From contig NZ_JADBGR010000087.1 in assembly GCF_014892515.1 (NCBI RefSeq), positions 74,430-130,942 on the forward strand: a stretch of 56,513 bases of DNA, written 5' to 3'. Made by a program: the position numbers and the translations under genes. Below, piece after piece: positions 37,001 to 44,017 of the stretch (position 1 is its first letter; every line of letters starts with the position of its first letter). The notes below the pieces were generated by a model. The model worked only from the letters and a program-made list of their open reading frames with translations. It made no database searches and was not told the DNA's origin. The stretch is from Myceligenerans pegani. GTDB taxonomy: Bacteria > Actinomycetota > Actinomycetes > Actinomycetales > Cellulomonadaceae.

Positions 37001-40000
37001 GACGCCACGGCCCGCACCGGCACCGGCGCGGACAGCACGATCGACCTGACCGCCTGGAACGAGGCGGCGGCCCGCGGGCACGAGCCCTCGGCCGCCGAGG
37101 GCCGGGCGAAGCAGAACGCGGACACCGCGGCGGCGGGGGAGCCCGACGAGATCGGAACCCACGCCGGCGGCGATGTCATCACCCGGATCCCGATCCCCGG
37201 CGACGCCGACGAGAAGGAGCCCACCGGGCTCGGCTACGACGGGGACGTGTGGGTCCACGACTACGACGCACGGACCAACACCGCGTACACGGTGTCGGGC
37301 CGGAAGACCGGCAAGGAGTTCGCCGCGGAGTGGAACCCCGACTACCGGGCGTTCGACATGGCCTTCGACTCCCGGACGGGGGACATGTGCCAGATCGAGG
37401 ACAGCCCTGCGAGCCGCATCCACTGCTTCGACCCCGACACGGGGGAGAAGACCCGCGAGATCTCCGGAGCGTGGTCGAACACCCAGCTCACCGGCCTCGC
37501 CTACAACGCGGAGCGGGACGTGTTCTACGTGGGCGGGCGCGGGATCGGCGCGATCGGGACCGTCGCGGGCACCTCGCACGAGACCCCGGGGGAGTTCCTC
37601 TCCTACTGCTCCCCGCCGCTGCCCGAGGTGATGGGCCTGGCCTACAACGCCACCTCCGACACGATCTGGTACTCCGACCTCGCCGTGAACCGGCCCAGCC
37701 GGCTGCTGCAGGTGGATCCGGTCGACTGTTCGCTCGTCAACGCCTGGTGGTTCCCGGGACGGCTGCAGCGTCAGGGCGGCGGCCTCGCCACGGACGCCAC
37801 CGGCGCCTTGTGGGCGACCGACCAGATCGCCGACGAGGTGCTGCTCGTCGACGTCGAGGACGACCTGACCACGGATCTGCCCTGGCTGTCGCTGTCCGCG
37901 ACCGGCGGCACGCTCGCGCCGGGAGAGTCGGCCACCGTGGACGTCACCCTGTCGGCCGACGACGTCGAACCAGGCGTCCTCGGCGCGAACATCGTCGTGA
38001 CGTCCGACGCCGGCCGGCAGTCCAAGCAGTACGTGCCCGTCACGCTGACGACCACCGAGTTCCAGGTCGGGGTGAACGCCGGAGGGTCGGCGTACACCGA
38101 CGCGGACGGCTTCGCCTGGGAGGCCGACCGGTCGTTCGACGAGGGTTCCTGGGGCTACCGCGGCTGGACACGGCGCGCCACCACGCACCGCGCGGTGGCA
38201 GGCACCGCGGACGACGCCCTGTTCCGGTCCCAGCGCACCACGTGGCGCAAGGACCTGCACTACGAGTTCGACGACGTCCCGGAGGGCACCTACCTGGTGG
38301 AGCTCGGCTTCGCCGAGATCGAGCACGCGGCACCGGGCCGGCGGGTGTTCGACGTGCTCGTGAACGACTCGCTGGAGCACTACGCGTACGACGCGGCGCG
38401 GATGGCGGGCCGGAACACCGCGGACTGGCGCACCGCCGTCGTCGAGCATCCCGGAGGACCGCTGACCGTGGAGCTCCGAGGGTCCCTGGGGCTGCGGCCC
38501 CCGAGCCTCGCGGCGCTGCGGGTGACCCTCGACCCGCGGGCCGCCGAGGACCCGGAACCCGCGCCCGAGCAGCCGGAGCCGGAGGAGGTGCCGGTGGCAC
38601 CCGCCGACCGTGCCTACACGGTCACGGAGACGACGGGCCTGTACCGCCAGGGCACGACGGACACCGGGTGGTCCGGCCGGTTCGGCTGCGGGGTGCTGTG
38701 GTTCGGCTTCGACTTCCCGTTCTACGACACGGCCTGGGACGGGGTCTGCGTCGCGATGAACGGCATGCTCACCTTCGACCGGAGTCGCACCAACGCGACC
38801 AACACGGAGCTGCCGACGCGGTCGCCCGCCGACGCGATCTACCCGTTCTGGGACGACCTGGTCGTGGACGACGAGGCGGGCATCCACATCGGCGTGACGA
38901 CCGTCGACGGGCTCGACGCGCAGATCATCGAGTACCGCGACGTCACCTTCCATGACGAGCCGTCGGAGCGCGTGAGCTTCTCCGTGACGCTCGTGGCGGA
39001 CGGGCGCATCCAGCTGGGCTACGGCGAGGGCTTCGGCGGGGAGAACCCCCGGACGCACGGGGCCTCCGCCACGGTCGGCGTCGAGCGTCTCGACGGCCTG
39101 CGGGCACAGCAGTACTCGTTCGACCAGCCCGTCCTGACGGCCGGGACGGGGATCGAATACGTCCTGCCGGCGTCGGGCACGATCGAGGGGGAGGTCACGG
39201 ACGCCAACGACGGCGAGCCGATCGCGGGCGCGATCGTCACGCTGACGGACGACGACGGCTTTTCCCGGACCATCACCACCAACGCGCAGGGTCTCTGGAA
39301 GGCCCAGGCGCTGGTGGGCGACCACACGGTGGAGGTCCGCACACCGGACTACGAGACCGTGCGCGACACGGTGACCGTCGCCGTGAGGGGCGACGCCGAG
39401 GTGATCGACACCGCGCTCGCCACCGGCGTCGCCGAGATCTCGGGGGACGACCTCGAGTGGTTCCTCGGTCCGGACGGGAGCGCGTCCTCGGAGCTGACGG
39501 TCACGAACACGGGGTCCGCGCCGCTGGAGGTCGAGCTGACCGAGCAGGGCCGGGACGACGAGGGCGGCCGCGTACCCGCCGACCTGCCTTGGCTCGAGAT
39601 GTCCGGTGATGCGGCCGACGGCACCGTCGAACTGGGCGTGGGGGACTCCACCACGGTCACCGTGTCCGTCGACAACGCCGGCATCGATCCCGGCGTGCAG
39701 GTCGGCGACGTCCTCGTGTCCTCGACCGCCGGCCGGTCGCCCGAGCAGTACCGGCGGGCCAGGATGGCCACCTCGGCCTACTGGCTGGGGGTCGACGTCG
39801 GCGGACGCGGACTGGTCGACTCGGACGGCTTCGTGTGGTCGGCCGACCGCGCGCTCCGGCCGGGCTCCGGCGGGTGGGGATACGACGGCGGCGTCAAGCG
39901 CTCCACGAGGGCCGGCATCGACGGCACCGAGGACGACGAGCTGTTCCGTACCCAGCGGACCGGCAGGACGTTCTCCTACGTGTTCGAGGACGCCCCCGAG

Positions 40001-40261
40001 GGCGGATACCGCATCGCCCTCGGCTTCGCCGAGCTCAGCAGGATCGGGCCCGGCGCGCGGACCTTCGACGTGCTGGTGAACGGCGAGGTCGTGCTCTACG
40101 AGTACGACGCGCGGGCCGAGGCGGGCGTGCTGACCGCCGACGAGCACTCGGCCACGGTCGAGCACCCGGGAGGTGACCTGACGGTCGAGCTGATCGGCGA
40201 GACCGGCAAGCGCCACCCGATCCTCAGTTCCCTCGCGGTCCTGGAGGATCCGCGTCTCTGA
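34043..40261 (+). CDS. Giant modular secreted subtilisin-like protease
   Basis: About 2072 residues with a signal peptide (cleavage near LALAAPA). An inhibitor I9-like propeptide is followed by a peptidase S8 domain with the complete triad Asp205 (NLDSGV), His251 (NGHGTH) and Ser427 (SGTSMAAPH). Then come carboxypeptidase-regulatory-like domains (about 496-660, 853-943 and 1710-1793), beta-sandwich blocks (about 664-852 and 1523-1710 are relatives), a six-bladed-propeller-like part (about 1046-1273) and two malectin-like carbohydrate-binding domains (about 1340-1500 and 1913-2072). No sortase signal is present, so it is probably released or held by sugar binding. It resembles bacillopeptidase F-type enzymes. 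Start: ATG 34043 or 34058; an ORF start at 33989 is TTG and unlikely. The upstream neighbour is a LAL regulator. Confidence 0.88.
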   Translation: MIRAPMKRTAVVASLALTVGLGVSGPLPALAAPAPEPAAESSASGDKIEPALRDSFREDRTTEFWLRFEDRADLEPARSITDWTERGQFVYDALVETAETSLATVSAELDDAGVAYESFPIANAVLVEGGTEDLALELAANQQVAEVHDTPEIGLVEPVLPEPDAPAVRAAEADVDVEWGLDHINAPEAWEMGATGAGITVSNLDSGVQFDHPALVGSYRGTNADGTFDHDYNWFTTRGDCGDVPCDDNGHGTHTMGTMVGDDGAGNQVGVAPDAEWIATNGCCEETGFQTLLDSGWWLLAPTDRNGENPDVSRRPHVVNNSWGSSAEHAFSDFFTAIDEAWTAAGIFSVWSSGNTVPAAACDTVSSPGAHPDAYSVGAFASNGVLAAFSRKGEGEDGVIKPEISAPGVGVRSAWPGNGYNTISGTSMAAPHVAGAVAALWSYDPTLVGQIEETRRLLAESAVDVDDTSCGGTAEFNNKYGEGRLDLVRLLQLAPREGGTLTGVVTDDGGPVAGAEVTIDGPFHRTVGTTQDGTFSVHLPEGDYELTTTAFGYLDSTTSATVTVGGNTDVGIALAVAPTRDVSGTVLGEEGQPVPEAEVSLGRTPLDAVRTGDDGRFTLAEVPEGEYALEVRPNACLAPVTVPLTVGPATEPVEITVPRVVDEGGYTCTVSEGEYRRGTDKVEFPSGVWARVPLPSPIALYNGTHETLGIGLRGVISVDDSWAGPGTGGAGVFPFYTQSPLRARGDGSGVYTASTTVDGDDAFVVEYRDMVVWGGSNWPRESDGTVSFSTTFTRSGTVIVAYGDGVGGSDPLTAGLVTTTGIQGWEGVDGIRFSENAPVLYDGLVVTYDLPDFGYVDATVVDRNDGLPVEGATVAISDDDGLVESLTTTSTGALRRQLPVGDYTMTVTAPDYVTETHEFSLGELYAETEVDARLATGVADVATEGLDTVLGTDQHGAGSLTLTNTGSAPVTYELGEMARHPELDADDATARTGTGADSTIDLTAWNEAAARGHEPSAAEGRAKQNADTAAAGEPDEIGTHAGGDVITRIPIPGDADEKEPTGLGYDGDVWVHDYDARTNTAYTVSGRKTGKEFAAEWNPDYRAFDMAFDSRTGDMCQIEDSPASRIHCFDPDTGEKTREISGAWSNTQLTGLAYNAERDVFYVGGRGIGAIGTVAGTSHETPGEFLSYCSPPLPEVMGLAYNATSDTIWYSDLAVNRPSRLLQVDPVDCSLVNAWWFPGRLQRQGGGLATDATGALWATDQIADEVLLVDVEDDLTTDLPWLSLSATGGTLAPGESATVDVTLSADDVEPGVLGANIVVTSDAGRQSKQYVPVTLTTTEFQVGVNAGGSAYTDADGFAWEADRSFDEGSWGYRGWTRRATTHRAVAGTADDALFRSQRTTWRKDLHYEFDDVPEGTYLVELGFAEIEHAAPGRRVFDVLVNDSLEHYAYDAARMAGRNTADWRTAVVEHPGGPLTVELRGSLGLRPPSLAALRVTLDPRAAEDPEPAPEQPEPEEVPVAPADRAYTVTETTGLYRQGTTDTGWSGRFGCGVLWFGFDFPFYDTAWDGVCVAMNGMLTFDRSRTNATNTELPTRSPADAIYPFWDDLVVDDEAGIHIGVTTVDGLDAQIIEYRDVTFHDEPSERVSFSVTLVADGRIQLGYGEGFGGENPRTHGASATVGVERLDGLRAQQYSFDQPVLTAGTGIEYVLPASGTIEGEVTDANDGEPIAGAIVTLTDDDGFSRTITTNAQGLWKAQALVGDHTVEVRTPDYETVRDTVTVAVRGDAEVIDTALATGVAEISGDDLEWFLGPDGSASSELTVTNTGSAPLEVELTEQGRDDEGGRVPADLPWLEMSGDAADGTVELGVGDSTTVTVSVDNAGIDPGVQVGDVLVSSTAGRSPEQYRRARMATSAYWLGVDVGGRGLVDSDGFVWSADRALRPGSGGWGYDGGVKRSTRAGIDGTEDDELFRTQRTGRTFSYVFEDAPEGGYRIALGFAELSRIGPGARTFDVLVNGEVVLYEYDARAEAGVLTADEHSATVEHPGGDLTVELIGETGKRHPILSSLAVLEDPRL

Positions 40262-40323
40262 CGCGGCCGGGACGCCCGCGGCGTGGCTGCTCGCGATCCG
40301 AGCCGCCACGCCGCGGTGCGCAG

Positions 40324-40340
40324 TGGCACATCGGTGACAG
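40324..40340 (+). promoter_or_regulatory. Operator-like element upstream of I36/NlpC gene
   Basis: TGGCAC-ATCG-GTGACAG, an imperfect inverted repeat (TGxCAC / GTGxCA) about 190 bp upstream of the start at 40528. A matching element (12 of 16 positions, same spacing) lies upstream of the peptide precursor gene at 42230-42246, so the two genes may share a regulator. Confidence 0.45.
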
Positions 40341-40527
40341 GCGCGCACAATGCACCTTGCGGCCATGAATTCGACCGCTGTCCGCCGTCGTGAGCAATGA
40401 GTGATGGCACCTTTCTCCCACTTCCCGGGGTGCTCCGGGAATTGCCAGCATCTCTGTGTCCGGTCCGAAACCCGAACCGGTGGAGAAACTATCGGGCGCA
40501 CGGCGACCCGGTGGAGGGAGAATATTG

Positions 40528-42138
40528 ATGAGAAGAGCGTCTGCGCTTCTCGCGGTGATCTCGTTGGTGGCCTCGATCCTGGGGATCGCGGTCGGTGTGG
40601 CGGCGCCCGCGTCCGCCGCGGCACGTGACGGGGTCTGCGACGGCGGTGAGTTCTGCTATTACTACAACAGCAACAACGCGGGGTCCGTCTCGGACTTCAC
40701 CGCGTCCGTCAGCGACTACGGCACCACGCAGCCCTCGTGCTACGACTTCAAGGGGTCGGGCAACGGCCAGGGCGACTGCATCAAGAACAACGCGGCCTCG
40801 GTGTGGAACCGGTCCGGTGAGACGGTTCGCGTCTACTTCAACACCGGCTACGGCGGCATCTATCAGAACATCGGCCCCGGGTACAAGGGCCAGCTCATGG
40901 CCGAGTTGTACAACAACAACGCCTCGCACCAGTTCGTCGGGACCGCCGGCACCGACACCGGCGCCCGCAGCGGAACCTGTGAGAGCGGCGAGTTCTGCTA
41001 CTACTACAACAGCGGCAACGCGGGGTCCATCTCGGACTTCACCGAGTCCGCCGGCAACTACGGTGACGCGCAGCCGACGTGCTACGACTTCAAGGGCGCC
41101 GGCGCCGGTCAGGGTCAGTGCATCAAGAACAACGCGGCCTCGGTGTGGAACCGGTCCAGCAAGACGGTCCGCGTCTACTACAACAGCTACTACGGAGGCT
41201 CCTACCAGGACATCGCGCCGGGCTACAAGGGCCAGCTGAACAGCACCGTCTACAACAACAACGCCTCGCACCAGTTCATCGGGGCGCCCAGCGCCGGCAG
41301 CGGGTCGCGCAGCGGCACCTGTGAGAGCGGCGAGCTCTGCTACTACTACAACAGCGGCAACGCCGGGTCGATCTCCGACTTCACCGACTCCGTCGGCGAC
41401 TACGGCACCACGCAGCCGTCCTGCTACGACTTCAAGGGGTCGGGCAACGGCCAGGGCGAGTGCATCAAGAACAACGCCGCGTCCGTGTGGAACCGGTCCG
41501 ACCAGACGGTCTGCGTCTACTACAACAGCTACTACGGTGGTTCTTCGCAGGAGCTGGCGCCGGGCTTCAAGGGCCAGCTGAACGGCACCCTGTACAACAA
41601 CAACGCCTCCCACAAGTTCATCTCGGGCACTGAGTGCCCGGTGTCGAGCGGTGGCGGGGGCGGCGACACCGGTGGAGGCGGCACCGGCGGTGGCGACACC
41701 AGCGGGACGTACTCCGAGAAGGTCGAGCGGGTCATCGCGGCCGCGCTGTCGCAGACCGGCCAGGGCCTGAGCTATTCCTGGGACGGCGGCGACAGGTACG
41801 GCCCGGGCTACGGCGTCTGCTGCAGCCCAAGTGGCTACGATGACCGCAACCGGTGGGGCTTCGACTGCTCCGAGTTCATGAACTACGCGTTCTGGCAGGG
41901 TGCGGGCATCTACCTCGGTACGTACACCGGCGCCCAGGTCAACAAGGGCACGGTTGTCTCGATGAGCAACCTGCGGCGTGGCGACCTGATCTTCTGGGGC
42001 GGCTACTCGAGCACCTACCACGTCGCCCTGTATCTGGGCAACGGCCAGATGGTCGAGGCGGCACCGCCGCGCGGCACGAACAGCGTGCACGTGACGAACG
42101 TGTACGGCGGTGACTTCGGAATCCGGGTGAACATGTGA
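40528..42138 (+). CDS. Secreted protein with three I36-type domains and NlpC/P60 peptidase
   Basis: 536 residues: signal peptide (about 1-30), three repeats with the peptidase-inhibitor I36 (beta/gamma-crystallin-like) look, each with four or five Cys and the motifs GEFCYYYNS, YDFKGSGNGQG, KNNAASVWNRS and YNNNASH. A Gly/Ser/Thr-rich linker (about 372-395) leads to an NlpC/P60 domain with catalytic Cys447 (WGFDCSEF) and His498 (TYHVALY). NlpC/P60 enzymes cleave peptidoglycan stem peptides; the I36 parts may bind or inhibit proteases. The ATG at 40528 has a GGAGGGAG site 8 nt upstream. A strong terminator follows at once. Its upstream element is shared with the small peptide gene at 42351. Confidence 0.88.
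   Translation: MRRASALLAVISLVASILGIAVGVAAPASAAARDGVCDGGEFCYYYNSNNAGSVSDFTASVSDYGTTQPSCYDFKGSGNGQGDCIKNNAASVWNRSGETVRVYFNTGYGGIYQNIGPGYKGQLMAELYNNNASHQFVGTAGTDTGARSGTCESGEFCYYYNSGNAGSISDFTESAGNYGDAQPTCYDFKGAGAGQGQCIKNNAASVWNRSSKTVRVYYNSYYGGSYQDIAPGYKGQLNSTVYNNNASHQFIGAPSAGSGSRSGTCESGELCYYYNSGNAGSISDFTDSVGDYGTTQPSCYDFKGSGNGQGECIKNNAASVWNRSDQTVCVYYNSYYGGSSQELAPGFKGQLNGTLYNNNASHKFISGTECPVSSGGGGGDTGGGGTGGGDTSGTYSEKVERVIAAALSQTGQGLSYSWDGGDRYGPGYGVCCSPSGYDDRNRWGFDCSEFMNYAFWQGAGIYLGTYTGAQVNKGTVVSMSNLRRGDLIFWGGYSSTYHVALYLGNGQMVEAAPPRGTNSVHVTNVYGGDFGIRVNM
40627..41631 (+). repeat. Three tandem 342-bp coding repeats
   Basis: The I36-type domain is encoded three times with an exact period of 342 bp: the first cysteine codons of the units fall at 40636, 40978 and 41320. 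Units are highly similar at both DNA and protein level, a sign of recent amplification or gene conversion. Confidence 0.85.
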
Positions 42139-42160
42139 TCCGGTAACGAGGGGCGAGACC

Positions 42161-42210
42161 GGCAGGGTGCTGCCACCGAATTCGGTGGCAGCACCCTGCC
42201 ATTCCCTTTT
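42161..42210 (+). terminator. Strong rho-independent terminator
   Basis: A perfect 20-bp inverted repeat (42161-42180 and 42181-42200, centred on GAATTC) is followed by ATTCCCTTTT. It lies 22 bp after the I36/NlpC stop. The T-rich tail is rare in this GC-rich window, so this is the clearest intrinsic terminator here. It also insulates the peptide gene downstream. Confidence 0.85.
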
Positions 42211-42229
42211 ATCCGGGCAGGAATGGACA

Positions 42230-42246
42230 CGGCACTTTCGTGACAG
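42230..42246 (+). promoter_or_regulatory. Operator-like element upstream of peptide precursor gene
   Basis: CGGCAC-TTTC-GTGACAG lies about 105 bp before the GTG start of the peptide precursor. It matches the element at 40324-40340 in 12 of 16 core positions with identical spacing. The shared consensus is GGCAC-N4-GTGACAG. The regulator encoded at 42802-43794 is the natural candidate to bind it. Confidence 0.45.
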
Positions 42247-42350
42247 CCCGATTCTCTTGTTGTGCCGCCGGTGCCAGGAAATGATGGGGACAACAGCAAG
42301 GAATTCGCACGCCGAACCACGCCGAGAACCACCCCGAACGGAGAGTCATC

Positions 42351-42515
42351 GTGCAGAGGAACACCGTCCACCGCGCCGCCGCCGTCGTTCTCACCGCCGT
42401 CCTGCTCGCCGCCGCCGGCCAGGGAACCGCCGCCGCGGCCGATCCGCAGTGGGAGGCGGCCGTCGCCGCGGACCCGCAGTGGGAGGCGGCCGCCCTGGAC
42501 GCCACCCCGCGCTGA
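42351..42515 (+). CDS. Small secreted peptide precursor with internal repeat (candidate pheromone)
   Basis: A 54-residue protein that ordinary gene callers may miss. GTG start, with a GGAGAG site 7 nt upstream. A basic n-region and hydrophobic core (about 9-22) form a signal peptide. After the A-rich end comes AADPQWEAA twice (about 29-37 and 39-47) with a short spacer, then a tail LDATPR. Each DPQWEAA unit follows an A-x-A-like signal peptidase site. A tiny secreted protein with a duplicated short peptide resembles pheromone precursors. It is 6 bp upstream of the 95-residue gene and convergent with a TrmB/LuxR-like regulator. It could also be a small cell-wall peptide. Confidence 0.7.
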   Translation: MQRNTVHRAAAVVLTAVLLAAAGQGTAAAADPQWEAAVAADPQWEAAALDATPR

Positions 42516-42521
42516 CGAGCG

Positions 42522-42809
42522 ATGCGCATCGTCATCGCTACGGTCGAGACACCCGAGGCAGCGGCCTGGACCACGCCGGCGAGCATCATCGCGGCGGTCC
42601 GGGCCGCCGCCGTTCCGGAGGACGAACTGGCACACGTCTACGCCGACCTGCTGCCGGCCGGGTTCGGCGTGGTGGTCTATCTCCTGGTGCCGCGGGCGCG
42701 CGCGGCGGCGACCGGCAGCCGGCTGATCCTCGCCGCGGCGGACTCGCTGGAGCTGGCCGACTGGACGCTCGGCGAGGTCAAGGTCTGGGACCCGGCACCA
42801 TTCAGCTGA
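42522..42809 (+). CDS. Hypothetical 95-residue protein coupled to the peptide precursor
   Basis: Short soluble protein, no signal peptide. It starts 6 bp after the precursor stop, so the two are almost certainly one transcript. It has an Ala-rich helix-strand composition (MRIVIATVETPEAAAW, GFGVVVYLLVPRARAA) and ends WDPAPFS. No family is recognised. It overlaps the 3' end of the convergent regulator gene by 8 bp. A processing, sensing or immunity role for the peptide is possible but not shown. Confidence 0.6.
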   Translation: MRIVIATVETPEAAAWTTPASIIAAVRAAAVPEDELAHVYADLLPAGFGVVVYLLVPRARAAATGSRLILAAADSLELADWTLGEVKVWDPAPFS

Positions 42810-43794
42810 GGTCGGCCGGGTCCAGCCAGCCGCGGTCCAGCGCCCGCGCCCCGGCCTGGAAGCGGCTGCTCGCGTCCAGGCGTTCCATGAGGCCACTGCT
42901 CAGCCGGCGCACCGTGCGCAGCGACACGCCGAGCCGGCGGCCGGCCGCGTCGTCCGTCGCCCCCTGGGCCCAGAGCCGGAGGAGCTCGAGCTCCTGCACG
43001 GACAGGCCGTCGTCGTCGCGGCGCCGGTCCGCGCCGATCGGGGTGGCCGCGCGCCAGGCCTGCGTGAACAGCGCCACGAGTGCGGCGACGACGCCGGGTG
43101 ACGTCATCACGACGGCGCCGGAGCCGGACTCGGTGTCGGTCAGGGGGACCATCGCGTGGTCCTGGTCGATGATCTGCAGCCGGACGGGGACCGTGGCGGC
43201 CAGCCGCACCTCGGCCCCGTTGTTGCGCAGCCACGTCGCGTGCTGCCAGGTCGCCTGGTCGTTGCGGATGCTCTCCAGGTAGACGGTGCGCATCCGCACG
43301 CCACGCTCCAGCAGCGCCTGGCTCAGCGCGCGGCTCGACCGCAGCGCGCGCGACGACGTGGCCCGGGTCGGCACGAACGTGCACAACTCCTGCGTGCACT
43401 GCTCGGTCAGCGTCGCGAGGCGGTCCCTCGCCTCCTCCGCGGTCTCGAGGATCTCGACGTCGGGCCCCTTGCGGACGTTCCGCAGCTCGGAGACGAGGCG
43501 TGCGAGGGCCACCCGACCCTCCTCGATCTCCTGGTTGCGCCGTGCGACCTCCGCCTGCTCCCGCGCCAGCAGGGCGGCCAGCCCGACCTCGGGGCTGACC
43601 GGACGGTACCCGTCGTCACCTGCCCACGACTCCTCGACGAGCATCAGGCGGGACAGCTCGTCCAGCGCGTCGCGGACCTCCGTCTCGGTGATCCCGAGCG
43701 CCTCGGCGATCCGGCAGGGGCCGGCGTCGCGCTCCCTCAACATCTGCAGGTAGACCGACTCGGCCGCGCCGGACATGCCAAGGCCTTGCAACAT
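42802..43794 (-). CDS. TrmB/LuxR-like transcriptional regulator
   Basis: 330 residues. The N-terminal winged helix (about 8-60) includes RIAEALGITETEVRDALDEL. A coiled segment (about 75-115) is followed by a middle domain with the PLDc/TrmB-like look (about 130-245, RMRTVYLESIRND, RLQIIDQDHAMVPL). A C-terminal LuxR helix-turn-helix (about 262-325, LSVQELELLRLWAQGATDDA, LGVSLRTVRRL) ends the protein. An in-frame start at 43896 would add 34 poorly conserved residues. The ATG at 43794 has GGGGAG 6 nt upstream and is preferred. It is convergent with the small peptide operon and probably regulates it. Confidence 0.85.
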   Translation of the reverse strand: MLQGLGMSGAAESVYLQMLRERDAGPCRIAEALGITETEVRDALDELSRLMLVEESWAGDDGYRPVSPEVGLAALLAREQAEVARRNQEIEEGRVALARLVSELRNVRKGPDVEILETAEEARDRLATLTEQCTQELCTFVPTRATSSRALRSSRALSQALLERGVRMRTVYLESIRNDQATWQHATWLRNNGAEVRLAATVPVRLQIIDQDHAMVPLTDTESGSGAVVMTSPGVVAALVALFTQAWRAATPIGADRRRDDDGLSVQELELLRLWAQGATDDAAGRRLGVSLRTVRRLSSGLMERLDASSRFQAGARALDRGWLDPADLS

Positions 43795-44017
43795 TCTGAC
43801 TCCCCGATCGAACGGACGGAGCCCCGGGCGGCCGTCCCCGGTGTCGGATGATCGCACAGGGACTCGGGCTCGACCAGAACTTTGCCCTGATTTCACCCTC
43901 GTCGTTTCCTGTGCTTCTGACCTGCGCGTTCAGGCAACCTCCCGGCGGGATGCTGCGTCTAAGGTCGTGGCAGCCCGGTAGCGGGTAGCGACGTACATCT
44001 GAGGAGGACCTGCCCCT

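Noticed and set aside
40324-40340. CRP-type site
   Set aside because: The arms (TGGCAC/GTGACA, 4-bp spacer) do not fit TGTGA-N6-TCACA.
34343-40624. 2093-codon open frame antisense to the subtilase
   Set aside because: Arg/Val/Gly/His-rich shadow of a very GC-rich gene, with no domain pattern. The plus-strand frame has a signal peptide, catalytic triad and known domains.
40627-41631. Regular repeats that could suggest a CRISPR-like array
   Set aside because: The period is 342 bp within one open frame and encodes folded domains. No short repeats with unique spacers are present anywhere in the window.
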